From: Variovorax atrisoli 110B | GTDB lineage: Bacteria > Pseudomonadota > Gammaproteobacteria > Burkholderiales > Burkholderiaceae_C | DNA: 64,000 nt | Assembly (NCBI RefSeq): GCF_000382045.1 | Contig: NZ_KB907452.1 | Location: forward strand, 64,295-128,294 | Reading direction: 5' to 3' | Shown here: positions 1 to 9,883 of the stretch, in pieces | Layout: each line of letters opens with the position of its first letter | Numbering within the stretch: the first letter of the stretch is position 1 | Notes under the pieces: model-generated | Told to the model about the DNA's origin: nothing | The model's input: only the letters and a program-made list of their open reading frames with translations | Database searches by the model: none | Translations under genes and position numbers: made by a program

Positions 1-998
<998 letters not shown>

Positions 999-1026
999 AG
1001 GAAAAGTGTGGAGAGCCGTGGCGCCG

Positions 1027-1980
1027 TCAGCCGGCGAGCGATTGTCGGGTGTCCGCGAGCGTCGCCGGGTCGTACACCGACGCGGCTTCCAGATCGGGGG
1101 CGATGCGCTTCACCATGCCGGCCAGCACCTTGCCGGGGCCGCACTCGATGATGGCGGCTACGCCGCGCAGTTTCAAGGCCTGCACGCATTCGACCCAGCG
1201 CACCGGGCCGGCGGCCTGGCGCACCAGGGCGTCGCGGATGCGGTCGGCGTCGGTCTCGATGGCGACGTCGATGTTGTTCAGCACCGGAATCTGAGGCTCG
1301 GCCAGCGTGGTCGAGGCCAGTTTCTCGCGCAACGCCTCCGCCGCGGGCCTCATCAGGCTCGAATGGAATGGCGCGGACACGGGAAGCAGCAGCGCGCGCT
1401 TGGCGCCATTGGCCTTCAACAGTTCGCAGGCCTTGTCCACGGCAGCCTTGCTTCCGGCGATCACCGTCTGCACGGGGTCGTTGAAGTTCACCGCCTCGAC
1501 GACTTCCGCACTGCCGGCACCGAAGCTCGCCGTGGCTTCCGCGCAGCCCGCCACCACCTTGCCCGACTCCATGCCGAGCACTGCAGCCATCGCCCCGACG
1601 CCCACAGGCACCGCCTGCTGCATCGCCTGGGCACGGAAGCGCACGAGCGGCGCGGCCTGTGCGAGCGTCAGCACGCCGGAAGCCACCAGCGCCGAATACT
1701 CGCCGAGCGAATGACCCGCCACGACCGAGGGCTTTGCGCCGCCTTCGGCCAGCCATGCGCGCCACGCGGCAACACCAGCCACCAGCATCACCGGCTGGGT
1801 GTTGGTGGTGAGCGCCAGTTCTTCCTTGGGACCGTTCTTGATCAGAGCGCCGACGTCTTCGCCGAGGGCATCGGACGCCTCGCGCAGCGTTTCGGCCACG
1901 GCCGGATGGTCGCCCCAGGCGTCCAGCATGCCGACTGCCTGCGAGCCCTGGCCCGGAAAGACAAATGCAAAGGATTTCAT
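1027..1980 (-). CDS. fabD: Malonyl-CoA:ACP transacylase
   Basis: Moves the malonyl group from CoA to ACP to supply extender units. At 317 residues it is normal length. The N-terminal FPGQGSQ (8-14), the nucleophile S91 in GHSLGEYSALVA, R116 and H206 in PVSAPFHSSLM form the standard acyltransferase active site. It starts at ATG 1980, 63 bases downstream of fabH, and is followed by fabG after 28 bases, so one transcript is likely. No unusual features. Confidence 0.97.
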   Translation of the reverse strand: MKSFAFVFPGQGSQAVGMLDAWGDHPAVAETLREASDALGEDVGALIKNGPKEELALTTNTQPVMLVAGVAAWRAWLAEGGAKPSVVAGHSLGEYSALVASGVLTLAQAAPLVRFRAQAMQQAVPVGVGAMAAVLGMESGKVVAGCAEATASFGAGSAEVVEAVNFNDPVQTVIAGSKAAVDKACELLKANGAKRALLLPVSAPFHSSLMRPAAEALREKLASTTLAEPQIPVLNNIDVAIETDADRIRDALVRQAAGPVRWVECVQALKLRGVAAIIECGPGKVLAGMVKRIAPDLEAASVYDPATLADTRQSLAG

Positions 1981-2043
1981 TGTTTTACGCGTCGTGTCGC
2001 ATCGCGGGCGCCTGCGAAGGCTCCGCGACGCACCAGCAATAAC

Positions 2044-3021
2044 TTACAGATTCAACAGCACCGCACCCCAGGTGAAGCCGCCGCCCACGCCTTCGAGCAT
2101 GAGCGTCTCACCCTTCTTCACCTTGCCCGAGCGCACGGCTTCATCGAGCGCCAGCGGAATCGAGGCGGCGGAAGTGTTGCCGTGCTCGTTGACCGTGACG
2201 ATCAGCTTCTCGCGCGGGAGCTTCAGCTTCTTCGCCGTGCCTTCCATGATGCGGATGTTGGCCTGATGCGGGATGAGCCAGTCGATGTCGGTGTCGGCCT
2301 TGCCGGCCTTCTCCAGCGTGGCACGCGCCGCTTCCTCGAGCACGCGCACCGCGAGCTTGAAGACGGCCTGGCCGTCCATGTGCAGCAGCGGTGTGCCCAG
2401 CACATTGCCGCCCGACACGTGGCCCGGCACGCAAAGAATGCCGACATGCTTGCCGTCCGCGTGCAGGTCGCTGGCCAGGATGCCGGGCTCTTCGCTGGCC
2501 TCGAGCACCACCGCGCCCGCGCCATCCCCGAAAAGCACGCAGGTGGTGCGATCGTTGAAATCCAGGATGCGGGAGAACACTTCGGCGCCCACCACCAGCG
2601 CACAGCGCGCGGTGCCGGTGCGGATCATCGCGTCGGCGACGGTCAGTGCGTAGACGAAGCCGCTGCAGACCGCCTGGACGTCGAACGCCGGGCAGCCGGC
2701 GATGCCGAGCTTGTTCTGCAGGATGGCTGCCGACGACGGGAACACCATGTCGGGCGTGGACGTGGCGACGATGATCAGGTCGACGTCGCTGGCCTTGCGC
2801 CCTGCCGCTTCCAGCGCATGCCGGGCGGCATGCAGGCCGAGATCGCTGCTGGTGACATCCGGCGCGGCGAAATGCCGGGCGTGAATGCCGGTGCGCTCGA
2901 CGATCCACTGGTCGGAGGTTTCTATGCCTCGCGTCGCCAGATCCTTGGCGAGATCGTCATTGGTCACGCGGCGTGGGGGCAAATAGCTGCCGGTGCCGGT
3001 AATGCGTGAATAAGGAGTCAT
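2044..3021 (-). CDS. fabH: 3-oxoacyl-ACP synthase III (KAS III)
   Basis: Condenses acetyl-CoA with malonyl-ACP to start fatty-acid synthesis. 325 residues with the thiolase-fold triad C119 (QAVCSGF), H252 (PHQAN) and N282 (EHGNTSAAS), plus a glycine-rich C-terminus ([10 protein letters not shown]). I choose the ATG at 3021. A TTG one codon upstream would also keep the frame but adds nothing and has no ribosome site. The chosen ATG shares one base with the plsX stop (TGATG), so translation is probably coupled to plsX. Confidence 0.96.
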   Translation of the reverse strand: MTPYSRITGTGSYLPPRRVTNDDLAKDLATRGIETSDQWIVERTGIHARHFAAPDVTSSDLGLHAARHALEAAGRKASDVDLIIVATSTPDMVFPSSAAILQNKLGIAGCPAFDVQAVCSGFVYALTVADAMIRTGTARCALVVGAEVFSRILDFNDRTTCVLFGDGAGAVVLEASEEPGILASDLHADGKHVGILCVPGHVSGGNVLGTPLLHMDGQAVFKLAVRVLEEAARATLEKAGKADTDIDWLIPHQANIRIMEGTAKKLKLPREKLIVTVNEHGNTSAASIPLALDEAVRSGKVKKGETLMLEGVGGGFTWGAVLLNL

Positions 3022-4118
3022 CAAACGTGAAGGGCCGTCGCGTCGACCGGCGCCGCCGGTTCCTGCCGCGCGAGCAAAGGCGCGGCGTGGGCGATGCGGG
3101 CCCGAACGCGATCGAGCAGGTTGTTGCGAGCGGCATCATAAGCGCGATCCAGCGCATGGCCGAAAGCCACCTCGTCAGCCGAGCCATGACTCTTGAAGAC
3201 CAGCCCGCGCAGCCCCAGAAGAGCCGCACCGTTGTAGCGACGATGATCCAGACGACTTTTGAACGCTTTTAGCACCGGATAAGCAACAATTGCCGCGAGC
3301 TTGGTGAAAACGCTCCGCGAGAATTCGACGCGGATGAACTCACCGATCATCGAAGCCACGCCCTCGCTGGCCTTCAATGCCACATTTCCGACGAAACCGT
3401 CGCAAACGACGATATCGGTCGTGCCCTTGAAGATATCGTTGCCTTCCACGTTGCCGTAGAAGTTCAAATCCTTGGAGTTGGCAGCCGTACGCAGCAGTTG
3501 GCTTGCTTTTTTGATGGTTTCGCTGCCCTTGATCGCTTCCTCGCCGATATTGAGGAGGCCGACCGAAGGTGCCTCGTTGCCGGTCAACGCCGACACCAGC
3601 GCCGAGCCGAGAACGGCGAACTGGAGCAGGTCTTCAGCGTCGCAATCGACGTTCGCGCCCAGGTCGAGCACAGTCGTCGCTCCGCCCTTGGCATTGGGCA
3701 GCTGCGGAGCGATCGCCGGGCGATCGATGCCTTCAAGCGTCTTGAGCAGGTAGCGGGCGATGGCCATCAGTGCGCCGGTATTTCCGGCGGACACAGCGGC
3801 CTGGGCAGCACCGTCCTTGACCTGCTGGATCGCGACGCGCATCGAAGAATCCTTCTTCTTGCGCAGGGCGATTTCGACCGGATCATCCATGCCCACGACC
3901 TCGCTGGCGGCGACGATGCGAGCACGCGGGTGCGCGGCGAAGCCCGCCAGCGCGGCCGGCGCGCCGACGAGCAGCAACGAGGCGTCGCCGTGCCGCTCGA
4001 GGAACGCACGGCAGGCCGCGAGCGTGACGCGCGGCCCATGATCACCTCCCATGCAATCCACGGCGAGCGTGATCGCGGAAGGCGCAGCGGTATTTTCGGG
4101 AAAAGAAGGCGTAGCCAT
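3021..4118 (-). CDS. plsX: Phosphate acyltransferase PlsX
   Basis: Makes acyl-phosphate from acyl-ACP, the donor used by PlsY in the first step of phospholipid synthesis; peripheral membrane enzyme. 365 residues from ATG 4118 (a TTG just upstream is a poorer choice). Family signatures are [11 protein letters not shown] near the N-terminus, the [10 protein letters not shown] segment in the middle and [13 protein letters not shown]. It sits between rpmF (61 bases upstream) and fabH (one-base overlap). This ties membrane lipid synthesis to ribosomal protein L32 production, an arrangement found widely in proteobacteria. Confidence 0.96.
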   Translation of the reverse strand: MATPSFPENTAAPSAITLAVDCMGGDHGPRVTLAACRAFLERHGDASLLLVGAPAALAGFAAHPRARIVAASEVVGMDDPVEIALRKKKDSSMRVAIQQVKDGAAQAAVSAGNTGALMAIARYLLKTLEGIDRPAIAPQLPNAKGGATTVLDLGANVDCDAEDLLQFAVLGSALVSALTGNEAPSVGLLNIGEEAIKGSETIKKASQLLRTAANSKDLNFYGNVEGNDIFKGTTDIVVCDGFVGNVALKASEGVASMIGEFIRVEFSRSVFTKLAAIVAYPVLKAFKSRLDHRRYNGAALLGLRGLVFKSHGSADEVAFGHALDRAYDAARNNLLDRVRARIAHAAPLLARQEPAAPVDATALHV

Positions 4119-4179
4119 CAAAACAAAGGCCCGACGCTACGGGAAAAGTAGCTTCGGGCCTTGGCCTTGGGATGCGAGA

Positions 4180-4362
4180 TCAGGCTTCGGACTTGTTCTT
4201 GAGCACCTGGCGGCCACGGTAGAAACCGTTGGGGCTGATGTGGTGGCGCAGGTGGGTTTCGCCAGTGGTCGGCTCCACGGCGATGCCGGGCACGACCAGT
4301 GCGTTGTGGGAACGGTGCATGCCGCGCTTGGAAGGCGACTTCTTGTTTTGCTGGACGGCCAT
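4180..4362 (-). CDS. rpmF: 50S ribosomal protein L32
   Basis: Small large-subunit ribosomal protein, 60 residues: [20 protein letters not shown] followed by the [14 protein letters not shown]-terminal segment, as in bacterial L32. The ATG at 4362 has an excellent ribosome site (AGGAG, 7 bases upstream). An in-frame upstream extension exists but lacks the family start and a ribosome site, so I reject it. It lies between yceD and plsX in the conserved order. The zinc-binding cysteines found in some L32 proteins are absent, so this is the C-minus type. Confidence 0.97.
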   Translation of the reverse strand: MAVQQNKKSPSKRGMHRSHNALVVPGIAVEPTTGETHLRHHISPNGFYRGRQVLKNKSEA

Positions 4363-4535
4363 GATGGCTCCTGGACTGTGAGGTTGGTGATTGGATGCGG
4401 GCTCAAGCGGTGGCAATAGACGAACCCTGCAGAACCCGGCGGCATGTATGGAATGCCCCTGCTGGCGTTTCGTGTATCGCTGCTCACGGCGGCGCGCGCG
4501 AAGCCCATGATTATAGCCCAGCCTGAGGCAAAGGG
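4363..4535 (-). promoter_or_regulatory. rpmF-plsX-fab leader with a TATAAT box
   Basis: 173 bases without a gene between yceD and rpmF. On the minus strand a perfect TATAAT lies at 4510-4515, but no good -35 is visible. If it is used, transcripts would start near 4503 and carry a leader of about 140 bases before rpmF, giving the ribosomal protein and fab genes expression partly independent of yceD. No terminator-like hairpin is seen here, so read-through from yceD is also possible. Confidence 0.45.
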
Positions 4536-5093
4536 CTACTTTCCCTCTTCCGGCTTGCGCGAACGCAACGCGCCGAGCACGGCAAAGGGGTTCGGCTTGG
4601 CCTCCTCGGCCGCCTTGAAATCCTCGTCGCTGGACGAAAGCCGCACCGGCGTGGGGCAGACGTCGTGGGCCGGCATGACGGGAATTTCCATCAGAAGCTC
4701 ATCCTCGATGAGGGTGTGCAGGTCGAAATCCCGGCTCACGACCAGCAGGTCTTCCTCGGATTCCTCATCCTCAGCCTCGGCGACGTCCTCGTTCGGCACG
4801 AAGCGGAACCAGCGGTCCACCGCGAGCGTGGTGTCGACCGGCGACAGGCAGCGCTGGCAGACCAGCGGCACGACGGCCTCCGCTTCCAGGTGCATCCATG
4901 GCACCGGCTTGCCGTCCGCACCGGGGCGTTCTTCGCCGTGAGCCGTCCAGTTCACCACCGCGTCGGGTGCTGGGACGGCCAGTTCGGCGACCAGGCGCTC
5001 GTACTTCGGCACAGGATCGGCGGCTTCCAGCGTGGCTCCTGCTGCGGCGAAACCGGGCACATTGAGCCGTTCGGGGGCGAATTCTCTCTTCAT
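4536..5093 (-). CDS. yceD: YceD family protein (DUF177), 23S rRNA accumulation protein
   Basis: 185 residues from ATG 5093, which has GGAG just upstream; longer in-frame starts run over the maf promoter region and are unlikely. Family signatures are CQRC at residues 79-82 (two cysteines, with a third at 146), an acidic stretch around 103-115, [15 protein letters not shown] at 125-138 and the C-terminal KPNPFAVL. In E. coli the homologue is needed for normal 23S rRNA accumulation; its molecular activity is not settled. It is the first gene of the rpmF-plsX-fab run and is divergent from maf with 91 bases between them. Confidence 0.93.
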   Translation of the reverse strand: MKREFAPERLNVPGFAAAGATLEAADPVPKYERLVAELAVPAPDAVVNWTAHGEERPGADGKPVPWMHLEAEAVVPLVCQRCLSPVDTTLAVDRWFRFVPNEDVAEAEDEESEEDLLVVSRDFDLHTLIEDELLMEIPVMPAHDVCPTPVRLSSSDEDFKAAEEAKPNPFAVLGALRSRKPEEGK

Positions 5094-5184
5094 CCGCTCC
5101 AGTCTAGCGCGCCGGCCGCCCTGTCGACATGGGGGTCGTCCGGCATGCCTCGGGGTTTCGGGCGCCTCACGCACAATCGTCGCC

Positions 5185-5766
5185 ATGCAACGCACCGTGA
5201 TCCTCGCCTCCACCTCGCGCTACCGCCGCGAATTGCTCACCCGCCTGCGCCTGCCTTTCGACGTGCACTCGCCGGAAGTGGACGAAACACCCCTGCCCGG
5301 CGAAACGCCCCACGACCTGGCCGTCCGCCTCGCGCTCGAGAAGGCCAATGCCGTCGCCGCCCGCTTTCCCGAAGCCGTCGTCATCGGTTCCGACCAGGTG
5401 GCCGACCTCGCCGGCGAAGCGCTAGGCAAGCCCGGCGACCACGCCCGGGCCACCGCCCAGCTGCGCCGCATGCGCGGCCAGACGCTGATCTTCCAGACGG
5501 CCGTGGCCGTCGTCTGCAAGGCAACGGGCTTCGTCCAGCGCGACATCGCCCCCGTGCGCGTGGTGTTCCGCGACCTCGGCGATGCCGCCATCGAACAATA
5601 CCTGCAGGCCGAACAGCCCTACGACTGCGCCGGCAGCGCCAAGAGCGAAGGCCTGGGCATCGCGCTGCTGGACGCCATCGACAGCGACGACCCGACCGCG
5701 CTGGTCGGCCTGCCGCTGATAAGAACATGCCGGATGCTGCGCGCCGCGGGGGTCGATCTCCTATGA
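5185..5766 (+). CDS. maf: Maf family nucleoside triphosphate pyrophosphatase
   Basis: Predicted house-cleaning pyrophosphatase that hydrolyses non-canonical nucleoside triphosphates. 193 residues starting MQRTVILASTSRYRRELL, with S-x-x-R near the N-terminus and SPEVDE in the usual place. The central GSDQVADL and the later KSEGLGIALLD and LVGLPL segments are family marks. The YceF-type GSDQ motif suggests the 7-methyl-GTP subgroup rather than the dTTP/UTP (YhdE) subgroup, but I would not insist on it. Its TGA overlaps the ATG of the next gene (ATGA), so the two are translationally coupled. Confidence 0.93.
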   Translation: MQRTVILASTSRYRRELLTRLRLPFDVHSPEVDETPLPGETPHDLAVRLALEKANAVAARFPEAVVIGSDQVADLAGEALGKPGDHARATAQLRRMRGQTLIFQTAVAVVCKATGFVQRDIAPVRVVFRDLGDAAIEQYLQAEQPYDCAGSAKSEGLGIALLDAIDSDDPTALVGLPLIRTCRMLRAAGVDLL

Positions 5767-6536
5767 CGCAGAAGGAAAAAGGCAAGCTCTACCTCGTCCC
5801 CGCGCCGCTCGATTTCGGCTGCGAAGCGCAGGCCCCGCTGCAGGACGCCCTGCCGCTGGGCACCCTGCAGACGGCCGCCGGCATCACGCACTGGATCTGC
5901 GAGAACGCGAAATCCGCGCGCGCCTACCTCAAGCGCATCGACGCCGTCGCGCCGCTCGCCGCTCCGCTGCAGGCGCAGAACATCCAGGAATTGCCGCGCG
6001 AAGTGCACAAGAAAGGCGATCATGCCGGCCAGTTCGACGCCCGCCCGCTGCTCGCCGCCGCCCTCGAAGGCCACGACATCGGCCTGATGAGCGAGGCCGG
6101 CATGCCGGCGGTGGCCGACCCGGGCTCGTCGGTGGCACGCGCCGCGCACGACCTCGGCCTTGCCGTGGTGCCCCTGACCGGCCCCGTCTCGCTGCTGCTG
6201 GCGCTGGCCGCGAGCGGGCTCAACGGCCAGAACTTCGCCTTCGTGGGCTATCTGCCGCAGGACGCAGGCGAGCGCCAGGCCCGCATCCGCGAACTGGAGG
6301 CGCTGGCGCTCAAGTCGGGCCAGACGCAGCTCTTCATCGAAACGCCCTATCGCAACGCCGCGCTGCTGCAGGCGCTGGTGCAGACGCTGCAGCACAACAC
6401 CCGCCTCGCCGTCGCGCGGGGCCTGACGCTCGCCAACGCCCAAGTGCGCAGCGAGACGGTCAAGTCCTGGCGCGCCGCGAAGCCCCAGCCCACGACAGAC
6501 GAACGCCTGCCCGCCGTGTTCGCGATCGGCCGCTGA
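5763..6536 (+). CDS. RsmI-like SAM-dependent methyltransferase (tetrapyrrole methylase fold), divergent
   Basis: 257 residues of the tetrapyrrole-methylase fold. SEAGMPAVADPG at 110-121 matches the RsmI S-(D/E)-A-G-x-P-x-x-x-D-P-G loop, GPVSLLLALAASGL at 140-153 contributes to the SAM site, and FIETPYR at 191-197 corresponds to the RsmI ETPHR element. The N-terminal half lacks the usual RsmI EDTR motif; ICENAKSARAYL stands in its place. It is therefore probably a paralogue with a different or modified substrate rather than the 16S C1402 2'-O-methylase itself. It overlaps maf by four bases and precedes an MFS gene by two bases. Confidence 0.8.
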   Translation: MTQKEKGKLYLVPAPLDFGCEAQAPLQDALPLGTLQTAAGITHWICENAKSARAYLKRIDAVAPLAAPLQAQNIQELPREVHKKGDHAGQFDARPLLAAALEGHDIGLMSEAGMPAVADPGSSVARAAHDLGLAVVPLTGPVSLLLALAASGLNGQNFAFVGYLPQDAGERQARIRELEALALKSGQTQLFIETPYRNAALLQALVQTLQHNTRLAVARGLTLANAQVRSETVKSWRAAKPQPTTDERLPAVFAIGR

Positions 6537-6538
6537 CC

Positions 6539-7693
6539 ATGGCGGCCATCACTTCAGCCACGCGCTGGGCATCGCGCGCGCAGTTCTTCGCCGCCGGCTT
6601 CATCTTCGCGACCTGGGGCGTGCACGTGCCCACGGTCAAGGCGCACTACGGCATCGACGAGGCCCAGCTCGGCCTGGCGATGCTCGCGGCCGGCGCTGGC
6701 GCCATGTTCGGCCTGACCAGCGCGGGCCGCTGGATCGGCCGCCAAGGACCGCGCCGCATGGCCGGCCTCTGCGGCGTCGTCTATGCGCTGCTGCTGGCCG
6801 GCCTGATCACCATGCCGGGCTACGCGGCGCTGCTGGTGCTGCTGGCCGCATTCGGCCTGGTGACGAGCGTGTTCGACGTCTCCATCAACACCGAGGCCGC
6901 GCAGCTCGAACTGCATGGCGGCACGCCGCTGATGAGCGGCATGCATGGCATGTTCAGCCTCGGCGGCATGGCCGGCGCGGCGAGCGGCAGCGCCGCGCTG
7001 GCGGCCGGGCTCGGCGCGCAGGCGCACCTGCTGGTGGTCTCGGCAGCGATGACGGCGCTGGTCGCAGTGGCTGCCACCCGCATGCTGCCCCGGCCCGCCA
7101 CCAGTGACGCCGCGGAAGCTGATCACGGGTTCCTGCTGCCCCGCGGCACGCTCGCGGTGCTGGGCGTGCTTGCCGCACTGGGCCTGATCGCCGAGGGCGC
7201 GATCTACGACTGGAGCGTGCTCTACATGCAGCAGGAGATCGGCAGCCCGCAGCAGCAGGCCGCACTGGCCTACGCAAGCTTCTCGGCGGCGATGGCGGCC
7301 GCGCGCTTCGGCGGCGACGCGATGCGCGCACGCTTCGCGCCGCACGTGCTGCTGCTCGGCAGCGGCCTGCTGGCCGCAGGCGCCATGGCGATGGTGCTGA
7401 TCACCGACCTGCCGTGGCTGGCGCTCGTCGGCTTCGCCGGCGTGGGGGTGGGCTTTGCCAATGTGGTGCCGATCCTGTTCTCGGCCTCGGCGAAGGTGCC
7501 CGGCATCGAGCCGGCACGCGGCATCGCGTCGGTCTCGGCGGTGGCCTATCTGGGGTTCATGGCAGGCCCGGCGGTGATCGGCCTGCTGGCGCGCGCGACC
7601 TCGCTGACGGCGGCGCTCTATGTGGTGGTGATCTTCGCCGCGGCGCTGGCGGCATCGGCGCGCTACACCGCCAGCAGCAAGCACAGCAGCTAA
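6539..7693 (+). CDS. MFS transporter, YbjJ-like
   Basis: 384-residue inner-membrane protein with about twelve hydrophobic segments and no signal peptide. The N-terminal region (FATWGVHVPTVKAHYGI) and the loop GRWIGRQGPRR after the second helix resemble the YbjJ branch of the major facilitator superfamily, whose substrates are unknown. It begins two bases after the methylase stop, so it is the third gene of the maf transcript. It appears inserted next to an otherwise conserved housekeeping block and faces sppA tail to tail. Confidence 0.85.
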   Translation: MAAITSATRWASRAQFFAAGFIFATWGVHVPTVKAHYGIDEAQLGLAMLAAGAGAMFGLTSAGRWIGRQGPRRMAGLCGVVYALLLAGLITMPGYAALLVLLAAFGLVTSVFDVSINTEAAQLELHGGTPLMSGMHGMFSLGGMAGAASGSAALAAGLGAQAHLLVVSAAMTALVAVAATRMLPRPATSDAAEADHGFLLPRGTLAVLGVLAALGLIAEGAIYDWSVLYMQQEIGSPQQQAALAYASFSAAMAAARFGGDAMRARFAPHVLLLGSGLLAAGAMAMVLITDLPWLALVGFAGVGVGFANVVPILFSASAKVPGIEPARGIASVSAVAYLGFMAGPAVIGLLARATSLTAALYVVVIFAAALAASARYTASSKHSS

Positions 7694-7715
7694 AAGAAGG
7701 CAGGATCTTTCGCGA

Positions 7716-7752
7716 AACACCGGGGAACCGGCTATGCCGGGCCTCCGGTGTT
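7716..7752. repeat. Two-tier palindrome between convergent genes
   Basis: Outer arms AACACCGG (7716-7723) and CCGGTGTT (7745-7752) enclose an inner hairpin CCGGC-TAT-GCCGG, so the 37 bases can form a stem with an internal loop on either strand. It lies in the 109-base gap between the MFS stop and the sppA stop. There is no T-run on either side, so it is not a standard intrinsic terminator. It may be a REP-like element or a transcript-end stabiliser. Confidence 0.5.
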
Positions 7753-7802
7753 GCCCCTGCAAGGATGTTGGCGAAGCGAAACGAAGCGCGCAGCGCCCCG
7801 GG

Positions 7803-8819
7803 TTATCTGAGCACTGGCGTCGTGTGCATCAGTCGCACGGTGGTCTCGGCCATCGCAGCGCCGAACTTCTTGGCCAGCTTCTCGGCCACGTTGTCGCGCC
7901 GGGTGTAGTCGATCACCTCCTCGGCCTTCACCACTTCGCGGGCCACGTAGTCGACGTTGCCCAGCTGGTCGGCCAGGCCGTACTCGACGGCCTGCTCGCC
8001 GCTCCAGAAGAGGCCGCTGAACAGGCCCGGGGTGTCGAGCTTCAGGCGGTCGCCGCGGCCCGCCTTCACCACATTGATGAACTGGGCGTGGATCTGGTTG
8101 AGCATGGTCTGCGCATGCGCGCGCTGCGCGTCGTTCATGGGGCTGAACGGGTCGAGGAAGCCCTTGTTCTCGCCGGCCGTCAGCAGGCGGCGCTCGACGC
8201 CGACCTTCTCCATCACGCCGGTGAAGCCGAAGCCGTCCATCAGCACACCGATGCTGCCGACGATGCTGGCCTTGTCGACGTAGATCTTGTCGGCTGCGGC
8301 GGCGATGTAGTAGGCCGCCGAGGCGCAGGTCTCCTCGACCACGGCATACACCGGCTTCTTGTACTTGGCCTTCAGGCGCTTGATCTCGTCATTGATGATG
8401 CCGGCCTGCACCGGGCTGCCGCCGGGCGAGTTGATCAGCAGGACCACGCCCTTGGCGCCCTCGTCCTCGAAGGCGGTCTTCATCGCGGCGACCACGAACT
8501 CGGCACTCGCATCGCTGCCGTTGGCGATCTCGCCCTTGATCTCGACCACCGCCGTGTGGGCCGAGGTCTTCGCCGTGCTGGGAGTGCTGCGCGAGAACGC
8601 AGCCCAGGCCAGGAAGACGAAGAAGGCCAGCCAGGCCAGGCGGGTGAAGGTCTTCCAGCGGCGCGCGGCCTTCTGCTCGTTCAGCGAGGCGAAGGCGAGC
8701 TTCTCGAGGGTGGCGCGCTCCCAACCGGGGCGCTGCGTGGGATCTTTGGCCATGTTCGTGGAAGGGGCCCGTTCAAATGGTTCGAACCCCGAGGGTTCGG
8801 TTCGGGTCGGGTCGGTCAT
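7803..8819 (-). CDS. sppA: Signal peptide peptidase, S49 family (SppA-like)
   Basis: Membrane-anchored serine/lysine protease thought to clear cleaved signal peptides. 338 residues: a cytoplasmic N-terminal tail, one membrane segment at about 60-77, then a single S49 domain. This is the short SppA form, not the duplicated E. coli form. NSPGGSP at 130-135 forms the oxyanion region, S167 in ETCASAAYY is the predicted nucleophile, and K219 in TAGENKGFLDPF is the predicted general base. It starts one base after the Rieske gene stop, as in other Burkholderiales where rluC, HAD, Rieske and S49 genes are collinear. Confidence 0.93.
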   Translation of the reverse strand: MTDPTRTEPSGFEPFERAPSTNMAKDPTQRPGWERATLEKLAFASLNEQKAARRWKTFTRLAWLAFFVFLAWAAFSRSTPSTAKTSAHTAVVEIKGEIANGSDASAEFVVAAMKTAFEDEGAKGVVLLINSPGGSPVQAGIINDEIKRLKAKYKKPVYAVVEETCASAAYYIAAAADKIYVDKASIVGSIGVLMDGFGFTGVMEKVGVERRLLTAGENKGFLDPFSPMNDAQRAHAQTMLNQIHAQFINVVKAGRGDRLKLDTPGLFSGLFWSGEQAVEYGLADQLGNVDYVAREVVKAEEVIDYTRRDNVAEKLAKKFGAAMAETTVRLMHTTPVLR

Positions 8820-8820
8820 G

Positions 8821-9192
8821 TCAGAAGGTCAGGGGGTGAAGGTTCCAGTCAGTATGCCAGTGCACCACGCCGTCATGCTCGCTCAGCGCGATCTTCACGA
8901 GGCCGCCACGGCACGGGCCGCCGGCGCATTCGCCGGTGTCGGGCCGGTAGGCCGCGCCGTGCGTCGCGCACAGCAGCCACTGGCCGGTGTCGTCGAAGAA
9001 GCGGTCGGGCTGGAAGTCGAGCTCCATCGCGACGTGGCTGCATCGATTGAGGAACGCATGTGGCCGGCCTTCGAAACGTATCGCGAAGGCGCGGCAGGTC
9101 TCGCCGCCGTAGACCACGTCGAAGGGCACCGCCAGGCCGCCTTCGGCCAGGTCGGAGGCGTTGCACAGCGGAATGCGTTCTTGATCGCTCAC
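8821..9192 (-). CDS. Rieske [2Fe-2S] domain protein
   Basis: 123-residue soluble ferredoxin-like Rieske protein. The cluster ligands are visible as C51-x-H53 (CSHVAMEL) and C75-x-x-H78 (CATHGAAY), followed by DTGECAGGPCRGG, which encloses the second cluster-binding loop. There is no catalytic oxygenase domain, so it is an electron carrier or a small redox protein of unknown partner. The start is GTG (9192); no in-frame ATG is available before the first ligand. It sits between the HAD phosphatase and sppA with one-base spacing to the latter. Confidence 0.92.
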   Translation of the reverse strand: MSDQERIPLCNASDLAEGGLAVPFDVVYGGETCRAFAIRFEGRPHAFLNRCSHVAMELDFQPDRFFDDTGQWLLCATHGAAYRPDTGECAGGPCRGGLVKIALSEHDGVVHWHTDWNLHPLTF

Positions 9193-9211
9193 GGCGGCAT
9201 CTTCATCAGGT

Positions 9212-9883
9212 TCAGGCGTTTTCGAGCAGCCAGGCCTGCAGACCCGCCACCGAGTGGGCGACGTGCAGCGGCTTGAATTCGTCGAAGCTCTCGGGCTCGT
9301 GCGCGCCGTAGCTCACGCCCACGCTGGCGCAGCCGGCGTTCTGCGCGAGCTGCAGGTCGTGCGTGGTGTCGCCGATCATCAGGGTGCGCTCGGGCGGCAC
9401 GTCGAGCTCTTCCATCAGCTCCAGCAGCATGCGCGGATGCGGCTTGCCGAAGGTCTCGTCGGCGGTGCGCGAGGCGTCGAAGCGGTCGCGCAGCGCGACC
9501 GACCTCAGTGCCTCGTTGAGGCCGCGGCGCGACTTGCCCGTGGCCACGGCCAGCCGGTGGCCGCGCTCGCGCAGGGCGTCGAGCATCTGCAGCACGCCGT
9601 CGAACAGCACGATGTCGTCCTGGTGCTGCAGGTAGTGGTACCGGTAGCGCGCGCCGAGCTCCGGGTACTTCTCCTTCGGCACGTCGGGCGCCGCGCGCGC
9701 GAGCGCCTCGGCCAGGCCCAGGCCGATGACCCAGGCGGCGTCGTTCTCGCTCGGCTTGGCGCCACCGACGTCGATCACCGCGGCCTGGATGCAGCGCACG
9801 ATCAGGCGGGTGGAGTCGTAGAGGGTGCCATCCCAGTCGAATGCAATCAGGTCGAAGCGCAGGGGTTTGTTGGAATCAGTCAT
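9212..9883 (-). CDS. HAD-IA family phosphatase, Gph-like
   Basis: 223 residues with all four HAD motifs. DWDGTLYDS near residues 16-24 holds the nucleophile and acid aspartates, ATGKS near 114-118 is motif II, the K of FGKPHP near 146 is motif III, and GDTTHD is motif IV. The alpha-helical cap after motif I makes it subclass IA, like phosphoglycolate phosphatase or pyrophosphatase PpaX. The substrate cannot be fixed from sequence. Its ATG overlaps the end of rluC by eight bases, so it is co-translated with rluC. Confidence 0.9.
   Translation of the reverse strand: MTDSNKPLRFDLIAFDWDGTLYDSTRLIVRCIQAAVIDVGGAKPSENDAAWVIGLGLAEALARAAPDVPKEKYPELGARYRYHYLQHQDDIVLFDGVLQMLDALRERGHRLAVATGKSRRGLNEALRSVALRDRFDASRTADETFGKPHPRMLLELMEELDVPPERTLMIGDTTHDLQLAQNAGCASVGVSYGAHEPESFDEFKPLHVAHSVAGLQAWLLENA

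Noticed and set aside
5032..5184. N-terminal extension of maf from a GTG
   Set aside because: The extension overlaps the yceD start region, has no ribosome site and lacks family similarity; MQRTVILASTSRYR is the family start.
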